NCBI GenBank assembly: GCA_902795095.1
Contig: CADBKB010000046.1
Location: forward strand, 1-11,081
Length of the DNA: 11,081 bases
Origin: Oscillospiraceae bacterium
Lineage (GTDB): Bacteria > Bacillota_A > Clostridia > Oscillospirales > Oscillospiraceae
Reading direction: 5' to 3'
Part shown: positions 1-6,965 of the stretch, in pieces
Position numbering within the stretch: the stretch's first letter is position 1
How the letters are laid out: each line of letters opens with the position of its first letter
Program-made: the position numbers and the translations under genes
Notes under the pieces: generated by a model
The model's input: the letters and a program-made list of their open reading frames with translations, nothing else
The model's database searches: none
Told to the model about the DNA's origin: nothing

Positions 1-20
1 AAAACGGTTTGATTGGACGC

Positions 21-47
21 GAAAGGAAACCCTGACGGTTTCCTTTC
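21..47. repeat. Perfect hairpin-forming inverted repeat
   Basis: GAAAGGAAACC (21-31) and GGTTTCCTTTC (37-47) are exact reverse complements, separated by the five bases CTGAC. The 11-bp stem is only moderately GC-rich. It is followed by ACACTTTCC rather than a T-run, so it is a weak candidate for an intrinsic terminator. It may be an mRNA 3' end structure of a gene left of the window, or half of a double terminator with the hairpin at 100-140. No gene is visible in bases 1-311. Confidence 0.6.
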
Positions 48-99
48 ACACTTTCCTTCCCTCCGATTGTGAAGCCTTCCGAGTTTTTTGACAGTCTCC

Positions 100-140
100 C
101 CGGCGCCCTGCCTCTGCGGAGGCAGGACGCCGGTTTCTTT
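100..140 (+). terminator. Intrinsic terminator of an upstream transcription unit
   Basis: CCGGCG (100-105) pairs with CGCCGG (128-133) and CCTGCCTC (107-114) pairs with GAGGCAGG (119-126). A single C/A mismatch (106/127) interrupts the stem and the loop is TGCG. The stem is followed directly by TTTCTTT (134-140). A GC-rich stem of 14 pairs with a T-rich tail is the standard Rho-independent layout on the + strand. No gene upstream of it lies in the window, so it presumably ends a unit to the left and insulates the promoter at 161-189. Confidence 0.8.
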
Positions 141-160
141 ACAAATGGACGGATTATGGC

Positions 161-189
161 TTGAATCTCAGCCGGTATTCGGTTATAAT
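161..189 (+). promoter_or_regulatory. Housekeeping sigma-type promoter of the STAS/MATE operon
   Basis: A -35 box TTGAAT (161-166, four of six consensus bases) is followed by a 17-base spacer and a perfect -10 box TATAAT (184-189). Transcription would start near 196, leaving a leader of about 115 bases before the first start codon at 312. It lies just after the terminator at 100-140 and is the only convincing promoter I found ahead of the seven-gene run. This suggests the operon, although rich in anti-sigma-type domains, is read by the vegetative sigma factor. Confidence 0.75.
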
Positions 190-195
190 AAACAT

Positions 196-311
196 GGTTT
201 TTTTATAAGCAAATGGATAAACTGGACGCCATTCCGGCTCACGCGCGTCGGATTCCCGGGGCGGACGCCGGTTTGCCGATGCCTTTTGCCTTGAATGAAG
301 GAGGACATATC
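196..311 (+). other. 5' leader of the operon
   Basis: This is the predicted untranslated leader between the promoter and the first start codon. It begins AT-rich, with a run of seven T (198-204), and becomes GC-rich. AAACTGG (219-225) could pair with CCGGTTT (268-274) with one wobble, giving a long-range stem. The 12-mer GGACGCCGGTTT occurs here (263-274) and also inside the upstream terminator (125-136). I recognise no known riboswitch or T-box pattern. Confidence 0.3.
298..305 (+). promoter_or_regulatory. Shine-Dalgarno site fixing the start of the free STAS gene
   Basis: AAGGAGGA lies six bases before the ATG at 312. The same frame is open from an ATG at 213, but that start has no such site. 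The 33 extra residues it would add do not belong to the STAS fold, so 312 is the likely start. Confidence 0.85.
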
Positions 312-611
312 ATGCTGAACATTGAAAAAACGATCGAAGACAAGCGCCTGGTTATCGCCCTGGCGGGACGGCTGGATACCGCCACCGCGCCGCAGCTGGA
401 GACGGAACTTAAGGATTGCCTCGACGGCGTGGAGGCGCTGACGCTGGATTTTGAAAATCTGGACTATATTTCCTCTGCCGGTCTGCGTGTGCTGCTCAGC
501 GCCCAGAAGACCATGAACCGGCAGGGTGAGATGAAGGTCATCCACGTCAACGAGACCATCGGTGAAATCTTTGAAATCACCGGGTTTACCGACGTTCTGA
601 CCATCGAATGA
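312..611 (+). CDS. STAS-domain protein, anti-anti-sigma factor (SpoIIAA/RsbV) type
   Basis: This 99-residue protein is a single STAS domain, the usual size for stand-alone SpoIIAA/RsbV proteins. Members bind RsbW-type kinases when unphosphorylated and are released when a conserved serine is phosphorylated. The signature DYISSAGLRVLL (51-62) is present; matching the Gly-Leu pair with SpoIIAA puts Ser55 at the phospho-acceptor position (Ser58 in B. subtilis SpoIIAA, from memory). The strand GRLDTATAP (19-27) and the end ITGFTDVLTI are also typical. It is the first gene of the operon, 57 bases ahead of a second STAS domain with an identical YISSAGLRVLL core. Its likely partners are the RsbW-like domains of the next gene and of the MATE fusion at 5157-6926. 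No sigma factor is encoded nearby, so the output of the switch is unknown. The family is secure; the partner is inferred. Confidence 0.9.
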   Translation: MLNIEKTIEDKRLVIALAGRLDTATAPQLETELKDCLDGVEALTLDFENLDYISSAGLRVLLSAQKTMNRQGEMKVIHVNETIGEIFEITGFTDVLTIE

Positions 612-668
612 CCGCCGGCGGCACCGACTTGTAAGAATCTTGACAGTATCGCAGCGAGGAAGAAGTAT

Positions 669-2237
669 ATGAACAACAAACAAACAACCATCACCCTTTC
701 CGGCCGTATCGACTCTGGCAACGCGCCCCGGATAGAACAGGAGATCCTGGACAGCTTGGCGGGCTGCGACGCGCAGGCGCTGACTGTGGACGCCCAGGAT
801 CTGACCTATATTTCCTCCGCGGGTTTGCGCGTGCTGCTGCGTCTGCGCAAGACCTATCCGCAGATGCGCATCATCAATGTCAACTCCGACGTCTATGAGA
901 TCCTGGACATGACGGGCTTTACCGAAATGATGGATGTGGAAAAGGCCTGGCGCGTCGTCTCCGTGGAGGGCTGCGAGGAGATCGGCCGCGGCGCCAACGG
1001 CACCATTTACCGCATCGATCAGGACAATGTCGTCAAGGTCTACAACAACGCCGACGCGCTGGACGATATTCAGCACGAGCGGGAGGTGGCCAAGCTGGCG
1101 CTGGTGCTTGGCATTCCCACAGCCATCTCCTATGACGTGGTCAAGGTGGGCGAAAGCTACGGCTCGGTGTTCGAGCTGCTCAACGCCCGCTCCTTCTCCA
1201 AGATCCTGGCCACGGAGCCGGAGAAAATGGACTGGTGCGTGCATGAATATGTGAAGCTCCTCAAGATCATCCACGGGACTCTGGTGCCGGAGGGAAAGCT
1301 TCCGGATATGAAGGAAACTGCCATGTCCTGGGCCCGGTTCATGCGGGACTATCTGCCTGCGGCGGCAGGGGAGAAGCTCTGCGCCATGGTGGAGGCCGTG
1401 CCGCATGACGACCACATGATCCATGGCGACTACCATACGAAAAATGTGGAGCTGCAGAATGACGAGGTGCTGATCATCGACATGGACACCCTGGCGGTGG
1501 GCCATCCGATCTTTGAGCTGGCCTCCATGTTCAATTCCTTCATCGGCTACTCAGAGTACAACCACGAGACCATCATGAAGTTCCAGGGCTTCGATTATGA
1601 AATCGGCACCGCTTTCTGGAAAAAATCCCTGGCCGCCTATCTCGGAACGACCAACGAACGCAAGCTCCGCGAGGTGGAGGACAAGGCCCGCATCGTCGGC
1701 TACACCCGCATGATCCGCCGCTCCATCCGCCGCAAGGGCCTGGAGACTGCGGAAGGCCGGGCGGAGATCGACTTTTGGACCGAGCGCCTGCTGGCGCTGC
1801 TGGAACGGACCGATACGCTGCTGTTCAGCCCCAATGAGCTGGAGGTGGAGGCCGTGCGGGAAAATCTGGCGGAGGTCCAGAGCTTCGTCGACGAGCATTT
1901 AGAGGCTGCGGACTGCCCCATGAAGGCGATGATGCAGATCGGCGTGGCGGTGGAGGAGATCTTCATCAATATCGCCAGCTATGCCTATGCCCCGGAGCAG
2001 GGGTCGACCTCGGTGCGTGTGGAGGTTTCCGAGGACCCGGTCACCGTGACGATCACCTTCATCGATCATGGCGTGCCCTATGATCCCCTGGCCAAGCAGG
2101 ATCCGGATCTGACCCTCTCCGCCGACGATCGGCAGATCGGAGGCCTGGGAATCTTTATGACCAAGAAGATCATGGACGACGTGGCCTACGAATATAAAGA
2201 CGGACAGAATATTCTGACCTTGAAAAAGCAGCTGTAA
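669..2237 (+). CDS. Triple fusion: STAS domain, APH-like kinase, RsbW-like ATPase
   Basis: This 522-residue cytosolic protein (no membrane segments) has three domains. Residues 1-95 are a STAS domain with YISSAGLRVLL (47-57); Ser50 is the expected phospho-acceptor. Residues about 100-385 resemble the aminoglycoside phosphotransferase/choline kinase fold: a glycine-rich loop GRGANGTIY (106-114), Lys123 in VVKVY, a catalytic loop HGDYHTKN (252-259) with Asp254 and Asn259, and the metal-binding IIDMD (269-273). All key residues are kept, so it is probably active, but its substrate cannot be read from sequence. Residues about 388-522 are an RsbW/SpoIIAB-like ATPase: N-box EEIFIN (429-434), G1 box DHGVPYDP (466-473) and G2 region GGLGIFMTKK (491-500). 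The kinase could act on a small molecule, on a STAS serine or on a protein partner. A weak Shine-Dalgarno site (AGGAAGAAG) precedes the ATG. The next gene starts 17 bases after the stop. Confidence 0.88.
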   Translation: MNNKQTTITLSGRIDSGNAPRIEQEILDSLAGCDAQALTVDAQDLTYISSAGLRVLLRLRKTYPQMRIINVNSDVYEILDMTGFTEMMDVEKAWRVVSVEGCEEIGRGANGTIYRIDQDNVVKVYNNADALDDIQHEREVAKLALVLGIPTAISYDVVKVGESYGSVFELLNARSFSKILATEPEKMDWCVHEYVKLLKIIHGTLVPEGKLPDMKETAMSWARFMRDYLPAAAGEKLCAMVEAVPHDDHMIHGDYHTKNVELQNDEVLIIDMDTLAVGHPIFELASMFNSFIGYSEYNHETIMKFQGFDYEIGTAFWKKSLAAYLGTTNERKLREVEDKARIVGYTRMIRRSIRRKGLETAEGRAEIDFWTERLLALLERTDTLLFSPNELEVEAVRENLAEVQSFVDEHLEAADCPMKAMMQIGVAVEEIFINIASYAYAPEQGSTSVRVEVSEDPVTVTITFIDHGVPYDPLAKQDPDLTLSADDRQIGGLGIFMTKKIMDDVAYEYKDGQNILTLKKQL

Positions 2238-2254
2238 AGGGGGCATTTTGCCCG

Positions 2255-3130
2255 ATGACAAGCCCTTCCTGCAGGATCGACCTGCATATGCACACCACCG
2301 TCTCCGACGGTACCGATTCGCCCCAGGCCATCATCGCACGGGTCAGGGAGGCGGGCATCGGCCTGTTCTCCGTCACCGACCATGACGCGGTGAAGGCGGC
2401 CCGTATCATCCCGGGCCTGCGCGGCGCGGACGATCCCCGCTTTCTCAGCGGCGTGGAGTTTTCCTGCCGCGACAGCGAGGGGAAATATCACATTCTCGGC
2501 TATGGCTTCGCCCCGGACGCCCCCGCCATCCGTGCGGTGACGGACCGGGGCCACGCCCTGCGCATGGAGAAGGTCCGCGCACGGCTGGATTTTCTGGCTG
2601 AGCGCTTCGGCTTTGCCTTTTCCAAAGCGGACCTGGCGGAGCTCATGGCCCAGGACAACCCCGGCAAACCGCATATCGGCAATCTCATGGTGCGCTACGG
2701 CTACTGCGCCACCAAGGAGGAGGCCATCAAGAAGTATATCAATCAGCTGCGCCTGCCCAGCCGCTACATCCGGCCGGAGGAGGCGATCGCGGGCATCCTC
2801 GGCGCCGGCGGCATCCCGGTGCTCGCCCATCCCTGCTACGGCAGCGGCGATGAGCTGATCCTCGGCGAGGAGCTGCACGACCGGGTGAAGCGGCTGATGG
2901 ATTTCGGACTGCGGGGTCTGGAGGCCTTTTATTCCGGCTTCTCCGCGAAGCTGCGGGGCCAGGTGCTGGCGCTGGCGGAGCGCTACGTGCTGCTCATCAC
3001 CGCCGGCAGCGACTACCACGGGACAAACAAGCTGGTCCGCCTGGGCGATACCGGCCTGGAGGCGCCGTGGCCCCGGGGACTGTATTCTTTTTTGGAGGAG
3101 ATCGAGCAGGGTGGGCAGGATTCGATTTGA
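2255..3130 (+). CDS. PHP-domain metal-dependent phosphoesterase (TrpH/YciV type)
   Basis: This 291-residue soluble protein has the full set of PHP metal-binding motifs: DLHMHT (9-14; Asp9, His11, His13), SDGT (17-20), TDHD (41-44), GVEFS (66-70; Glu68), HILGYG (79-84), KPHI (138-141), AHP (191-193) and SDYHG (252-256; Asp253, His255). Length and motif order match the COG0613 group. Characterised members hydrolyse 3',5'-nucleotide bisphosphates or trim RNA 5' ends (E. coli YciV/TrpH, RNase AM), using a cluster of bound metal ions. The substrate here could be either class. The Shine-Dalgarno site AAGGGGG (2237-2243) overlaps the end of the upstream stop codon, and the 3' end overlaps the next gene by 20 bases, so it is firmly within the operon. 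Its link to the STAS genes is unexplained; turnover of a nucleotide signal would fit but is speculation. Confidence 0.88.
   Translation: MTSPSCRIDLHMHTTVSDGTDSPQAIIARVREAGIGLFSVTDHDAVKAARIIPGLRGADDPRFLSGVEFSCRDSEGKYHILGYGFAPDAPAIRAVTDRGHALRMEKVRARLDFLAERFGFAFSKADLAELMAQDNPGKPHIGNLMVRYGYCATKEEAIKKYINQLRLPSRYIRPEEAIAGILGAGGIPVLAHPCYGSGDELILGEELHDRVKRLMDFGLRGLEAFYSGFSAKLRGQVLALAERYVLLITAGSDYHGTNKLVRLGDTGLEAPWPRGLYSFLEEIEQGGQDSI
3094..3100 (+). promoter_or_regulatory. Shine-Dalgarno site for a GTG start inside the PHP gene
   Basis: GGAGGAG lies ten bases before GTG at 3111, inside the last codons of the PHP gene. No ATG in the downstream frame occurs near this site. A GTG start with 20 bases of overlap is therefore the best choice and implies translational coupling. 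Confidence 0.75.
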
Positions 3131-4328
3131 CACAAGGGATAAGAAGCCGAAGCTCTATCATCTGCTGGCCCTGGCAGTGGCCGCGGTGGGAGCTGCGAGC
3201 GTGCTGAGAATCCTCGACGCCAGCCGCTATGCCGTCGCTGTGTGCGCGATCATGACGGCGCTGTATCTGAGCGCCATCGTCTGCCTGCTGCTGGCATTCC
3301 GGGGGCAGCTCCGCTACAATCCCTATTCCTACAATACCATCTATTACATCGGCTTTGCGCTGTTCCTGGTCTCCGTGGCCGCGACCCATGGGCTGCTGCT
3401 GGTGCGGCTGATCAGGCACCCGGAGCTTTATGACGCCCGGCAGGTCATGCATCTGCTGCTTGATTCGGCAAAAACCTACATGCTCCTGTCGTTTCCCTTC
3501 CTGCTGCTGTTCTCTGTTGCCCTGTGTATTTCCAATATCTCGCTGATCCGCTATGAGGGCAAGCGGCTGGTCAACGTGCTGGGCATCATTCTGTCGTTTC
3601 TGCTGGTGGCGGGAGCTCTGTTCATCTATTGGCTGGATTATTACGCCTCCGGCAGCTGGCAGCAGGTCATGCTTCACGATCTGGGCTGCAATTTTCTGTC
3701 GGCGGTGTATCTCTATTTTGAGTGTATGCTGATCGGCACCATCATCGCCGACGCCATCGTCGTCCGCTACGAGCCGGAGAAGGACAAGGACTTTCTGATC
3801 GTACTGGGCTGCGGTCTGCGCGCCGACGGCACCCCGACGCCCCTGCTGCGGGGGCGGCTGGACCGTGCCCTGGCCTTTTATGAGGCGCAGAAGTCCCAGA
3901 CGGGTAAGGAGCTGACCTTCATCACCTCCGGCGGCCAGGGACCGGACGAGGTGATTTCTGAGAGCGCCTCCATGAAGCGGTACCTGCTGGAGCGGGGCGT
4001 TCCGGAATCGCAGATCATCGAGGAGGACCGCTCCACCGATACCTATGAGAACATGCGCTTCTCAAAGGAGAAGATCCAGGCGCTGGATCCCAATGGGAAG
4101 ATCGCGTTTTCCACGACGAATTATCACGTATTTCGCAGCGGCCTGTATGCCCGGCGCGTGAAAATGCGGGCGGTGGGCATGGGCGCCAGGACAAAATGGT
4201 ATTTTTGGCCGAACGCCGCCGTGCGGGAATTTGTGGGCCTGCTGACCGAGCACCGGGGCAAGCAGGCGCTGATCATCGGCGGACTGATCGTCACTTATCT
4301 TGTGCTGACAGTGCTGGCATATCTGTAA
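3111..4328 (+). CDS. Polytopic membrane protein with C-terminal YdcF/SanA-type DUF218 domain
   Basis: This 405-residue protein has a membrane half and a soluble domain. Hydrophobic segments occur near residues 15-33, 41-62, 77-99, 121-141, 155-175 and 191-214, with one more at the C-terminus (386-405). Between them, residues about 226-380 form a DUF218 domain: FLIVLGCGLRADGTPTPLL (228-246), an LRGRLDRAL helix (246-254), TSGGQG (272-277), the region ESASMKRYLLERGVP (284-298), EEDRSTDTYENM (304-315), and TTNYHVFRSG (335-344). The family includes E. coli YdcF, SanA and ElyC; the last two are tied to envelope integrity and peptidoglycan or lipid-carrier metabolism, but the exact reaction is not settled. 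The six-helix N-terminal extension is much longer than in SanA or ElyC and matches the long YdcF-like proteins of Firmicutes. It starts with GTG and is probably coupled to the PHP gene. Confidence 0.82.
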   Translation: MGRIRFDTRDKKPKLYHLLALAVAAVGAASVLRILDASRYAVAVCAIMTALYLSAIVCLLLAFRGQLRYNPYSYNTIYYIGFALFLVSVAATHGLLLVRLIRHPELYDARQVMHLLLDSAKTYMLLSFPFLLLFSVALCISNISLIRYEGKRLVNVLGIILSFLLVAGALFIYWLDYYASGSWQQVMLHDLGCNFLSAVYLYFECMLIGTIIADAIVVRYEPEKDKDFLIVLGCGLRADGTPTPLLRGRLDRALAFYEAQKSQTGKELTFITSGGQGPDEVISESASMKRYLLERGVPESQIIEEDRSTDTYENMRFSKEKIQALDPNGKIAFSTTNYHVFRSGLYARRVKMRAVGMGARTKWYFWPNAAVREFVGLLTEHRGKQALIIGGLIVTYLVLTVLAYL

Positions 4329-4341
4329 GAACGCGGGAAGA

Positions 4342-4348
4342 AGGGAGG
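4342..4348 (+). promoter_or_regulatory. Shine-Dalgarno site fixing the start of the HAD gene
   Basis: AGGGAGG lies nine bases before ATG at 4358. The frame is open further upstream to 4196, but that stretch overlaps the end of the DUF218 gene, lacks a good site, and adds residues that do not fit a HAD N-terminus. Confidence 0.85.
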
Positions 4349-4357
4349 CGCCGGAAC

Positions 4358-5140
4358 ATGAGCAGTCGCATCAAGGCGGCCTTTTTTGACGTGGACGGGA
4401 CGCTGCTGTCCCATGAGCACAATTCGGTGCCGGAAAGCACCCGCCGCGCGCTTGAAAAGCTCCGTGCCCGGGGCATCAAGACCCTGGTTGCCACCGGGCG
4501 TCATATGACGGAGTACAGTATGCTTCCCGTCAGCGACATTCCCTTTGACGGCTACCTCACGCTGAACGGCAATCTCCTGCTCGATGAGAACCGGCACGCC
4601 TATGCGGGCACGCCCATCGATCGCGGCGAGATGGAGGTGCTTGCCCACATTTTCCAGGCAAAGCGCATCCCCTTTGTGCTGATCGGGGAGAACGGCCGTT
4701 ACATCAACTATGTCAACGATACGGTGGTGCGCACCCAGGCGGAAACCCGGGGCACCATCCCGGAGCTTGGCAGCTACGGCGGCGAGAAGGTCTATCAGAT
4801 CCTGGCCTTCGTGCCGGAGCACCAGAAAAAACTGCTCGATGACCTGCTGGACGAGTGCGCCGTCACCAGCTGGAACGATACCGGCATCGATATCATCCCG
4901 AAGGACGGCGGAAAATCCGCCGGGATCCAGAGATTCCTCGAGGAGAACGGCCTGGACCGTTCTGAGGTCATGGCCTTCGGCGACGGGGAGAACGACATCG
5001 ATATGCTGCAGTTCGCCGGCATCGGCGTAGCCATGGGCAACGCCGACGAGCGGGTCAAGGCCGCCGCGGACTATGTGACGGACACCGTCGACAATGACGG
5101 CATCGAAAAGGCCCTGCGCCATTTCGGTCTGATCGACTGA
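4358..5140 (+). CDS. HAD-superfamily phosphatase, Cof type (subclass IIB)
   Basis: This 260-residue soluble enzyme is of the Cof/YidA class, which removes phosphate from sugar phosphates, nucleotides or cofactors through an aspartyl-phosphate intermediate. All four HAD motifs are present: motif I FFDVDGTLL (9-17) with nucleophile Asp11 and acid/base Asp13; motif II VATGR (44-48); motif III Lys186 in GGKSAGI (184-190); and motif IV GDGENDIDML (208-217) with metal-binding Asp209 and Asp213. The C2-type cap between motifs II and III (about residues 80-180) matches subclass IIB. Length is typical. Substrate cannot be predicted, because members are often promiscuous. The gene sits 29 bases after the DUF218 gene and 16 bases before the MATE fusion, so it belongs to the operon. 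With the PHP gene it gives the unit two phosphate-removing enzymes. Confidence 0.9.
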   Translation: MSSRIKAAFFDVDGTLLSHEHNSVPESTRRALEKLRARGIKTLVATGRHMTEYSMLPVSDIPFDGYLTLNGNLLLDENRHAYAGTPIDRGEMEVLAHIFQAKRIPFVLIGENGRYINYVNDTVVRTQAETRGTIPELGSYGGEKVYQILAFVPEHQKKLLDDLLDECAVTSWNDTGIDIIPKDGGKSAGIQRFLEENGLDRSEVMAFGDGENDIDMLQFAGIGVAMGNADERVKAAADYVTDTVDNDGIEKALRHFGLID

Positions 5141-5156
5141 ACAGGAGGACAACATA

Positions 5157-6926
5157 ATGAAACAATCGACTGACGGGAAAATGCTTTCCAAGCTCTTCTT
5201 CCGGCTGCTGCCGATCCAGATCCTGCTGTGCCTCATCGGCGCCGTCAACGGCATCGTTTCGAGTCTGTTTGCCAGTAATTATATCGGCACGGAGGCCATG
5301 GGCGCGGTGGCCCTGTATGCACCGCTGAACCTGTTCATCACCGCCATCAGCACCATGCTGGTGGGCGGCGCGCAGATCCTGTGCGGAAAATACATGGGGC
5401 AGAATCAGGTGGAGCGGACCCGGGGCGTGTTTACCCTGGATATGGTGCTATCGGGCATCATTTCCGCGGTCATCATCGCGGTGATGGCGGTGGGCGCTCT
5501 GACGGGTCTGACCAGGGTATTCACCAAGGATCCCACGGTGCTGCACATCTTCAATCAGTACCTGCTGGGCATGGCCATCGGTATTGTGCCCCTGCTGTTC
5601 GGCAATCAGCTCGCGGCGTTTTTGTCGCTGGAAAACAAGACCCGGCGGACCATCGTCGCCAGTGTGGTCTATATCGCCGCCAATGTCGTTCTGAATTTCC
5701 TGTTTGTGGTCCTGCTGCACATGGGCGCCTTCGGTCTGGCCCTGGCGTCCTCCATCGGTCTGTGGATCTATTTCGCCGTCCAGGCGCAGTATTTCCTCTC
5801 TGGCAAGTCCTTGATGCGCTTTGATCGGGCGCAGCTGCACTGGTCCCTGGCGGGAAAAATCGTCGGCATCGGCATCCCCGGCGCAGCCAGCAGCGCCTAT
5901 CAGGCCCTGCGCGGCGTCATCGTGAACCTGCTGATCGTGAAATTTGTGGGCGAGGTCGGCCTGTCCGCCTTCGGCGCGAACGACTCCGTCCTGCGCCTGT
6001 TCTGGGCGGTGCCGGGCGGCATGGCGGCGGTGATGCGCATGCTTATGAGCGTCAGCTACGGCGAGGAGGACCGGCAGAGCCTGTGCGACGAGATGCGCAT
6101 CGGTCTGATCCACTGTCCCGCGCTGCAGCTTGCGATCTCCTGTGGGATCATCGCCCTGGCGGTGCCCTTCACGCAGCTGTTCTTCCGCAATCCCGCCGAT
6201 CCGGTCTATGCCATGACGGTGTGGAGCTTCCGGCTGATGCCCCTGTGCATGCCCCTGTCGGTCATTTATCTGCATTTTGTGTGCCACGCGCAGGTGGCGG
6301 GCAAGCAGCTGTTTGTCCACATCATGTCCCTGCTCGACGGTGTTGTCTGCGTGGTGCTGTTCAGCCTGCTGCTGATCAAGCCCCTCGGGATGAACGGCGT
6401 GTATATCTCCAGCACCCTCAACGGTCTCGTCACCCTGGCGGTGGCGGTGCTCTGGGCCTGGGCGAAGAAAAAGCGCTTCCCCCGGCGTATGGATGAGCTC
6501 ATGGCCATGGACGACGACTTCGGTGCGCCGGAGGACGCCCGGCTGGACATGAGCGTGCGCTCCGATGCGCAGGTCGCCGGCCTTTCGGAGCAGGTGCAGC
6601 AATTCTGCCTGAACCGGGGCGTGGACGCGCGGCGTTCCTACCTGGCGGGCCTGTTCCTGGAGGAAATGGCGGGCAACGTGGTCGATCACGGCTTCACCAA
6701 GGATAAAAAGAAGCATTCGGCGGACGTGCGCGTGGTGCACAAGGATGATACGGTCATCCTGCGCATCAAGGACGACTGTGTGCCCTTCGATCCTGCGGAG
6801 CGCCAGAGCATTGTGACGCCCGAGGATCCCACCAAAAACATCGGCATCCGCATGGTCTATTCCATGGCCGAGGATATCAACTATCAGAACATCCTCGGGC
6901 TTAATGTGCTGACGATCCGGATCTGA
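5157..6926 (+). CDS. MATE-family transporter fused to a C-terminal RsbW-like ATPase domain
   Basis: Residues about 10-437 of this 589-residue protein form a MATE-type transporter, which exports drugs or metabolites in exchange for Na+ or H+. Twelve hydrophobic segments are plausible. Family features include the loop LFASNYIGTEAMGAVALYAP (37-56), FLSLENKTRRT (155-165) and the second-half repeat IGIPGAASS (238-246) followed by LSAFGANDSV (269-278). Most MATE proteins end near residue 450. Here a charged linker (438-465) leads into an RsbW/HATPase_c-like domain (about 468-589) with N-box LEEMAGNVVDHGF (501-513; Glu502/Glu503, Asn507), a G1-like DDCVPFDP (539-546), and a G2-like NIGIRMV (561-567). 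Glycines kept in the other RsbW-like domain of this operon (DHGVPYDP, GGLGI) are lost, so ATP binding may be weak. The MATE C-terminus is normally cytosolic, placing this domain where STAS partners could dock. A good AGGAGG site (5143-5148) precedes the ATG. Confidence 0.88.
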   Translation: MKQSTDGKMLSKLFFRLLPIQILLCLIGAVNGIVSSLFASNYIGTEAMGAVALYAPLNLFITAISTMLVGGAQILCGKYMGQNQVERTRGVFTLDMVLSGIISAVIIAVMAVGALTGLTRVFTKDPTVLHIFNQYLLGMAIGIVPLLFGNQLAAFLSLENKTRRTIVASVVYIAANVVLNFLFVVLLHMGAFGLALASSIGLWIYFAVQAQYFLSGKSLMRFDRAQLHWSLAGKIVGIGIPGAASSAYQALRGVIVNLLIVKFVGEVGLSAFGANDSVLRLFWAVPGGMAAVMRMLMSVSYGEEDRQSLCDEMRIGLIHCPALQLAISCGIIALAVPFTQLFFRNPADPVYAMTVWSFRLMPLCMPLSVIYLHFVCHAQVAGKQLFVHIMSLLDGVVCVVLFSLLLIKPLGMNGVYISSTLNGLVTLAVAVLWAWAKKKRFPRRMDELMAMDDDFGAPEDARLDMSVRSDAQVAGLSEQVQQFCLNRGVDARRSYLAGLFLEEMAGNVVDHGFTKDKKKHSADVRVVHKDDTVILRIKDDCVPFDPAERQSIVTPEDPTKNIGIRMVYSMAEDINYQNILGLNVLTIRI

Positions 6927-6965
6927 GCGGCCCCGCGTGAAACAAAAAAGGAAGCGTCATAGTCT

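Noticed and set aside
88..294. A 68-codon + strand frame in the leader region
   Set aside because: It runs through the terminator hairpin and the promoter, has no ribosome binding site and resembles no protein.
612..621. Palindrome CCGCCGGCGG after the first STAS gene, possible terminator
   Set aside because: It has no loop of its own and no T-run; chance palindromes are common in GC-rich DNA.
640..671. A perfect -35 box TTGACA (640-645) between the two STAS genes
   Set aside because: No -10 box lies 16-18 bases downstream; the only TATA-like bases (666-671) are 20 bases away and overlap the start codon.
183..1505. A 440-codon open frame on the - strand across the STAS genes
   Set aside because: It crosses two well-supported + strand genes and the operon promoter, and is rich in His, Gln, Asp and Arg as expected of a shadow frame. 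No family is recognisable.
669..2237. Reading the kinase domain as an antibiotic-resistance phosphotransferase
   Set aside because: The fold is APH-like, but it lies between STAS and RsbW-like domains in a signalling-type protein; nothing points to an antibiotic substrate.
5448..6740. A 430-codon open frame on the - strand inside the MATE fusion gene
   Set aside because: His/Gln/Asp-rich shadow of a clear membrane-protein gene.
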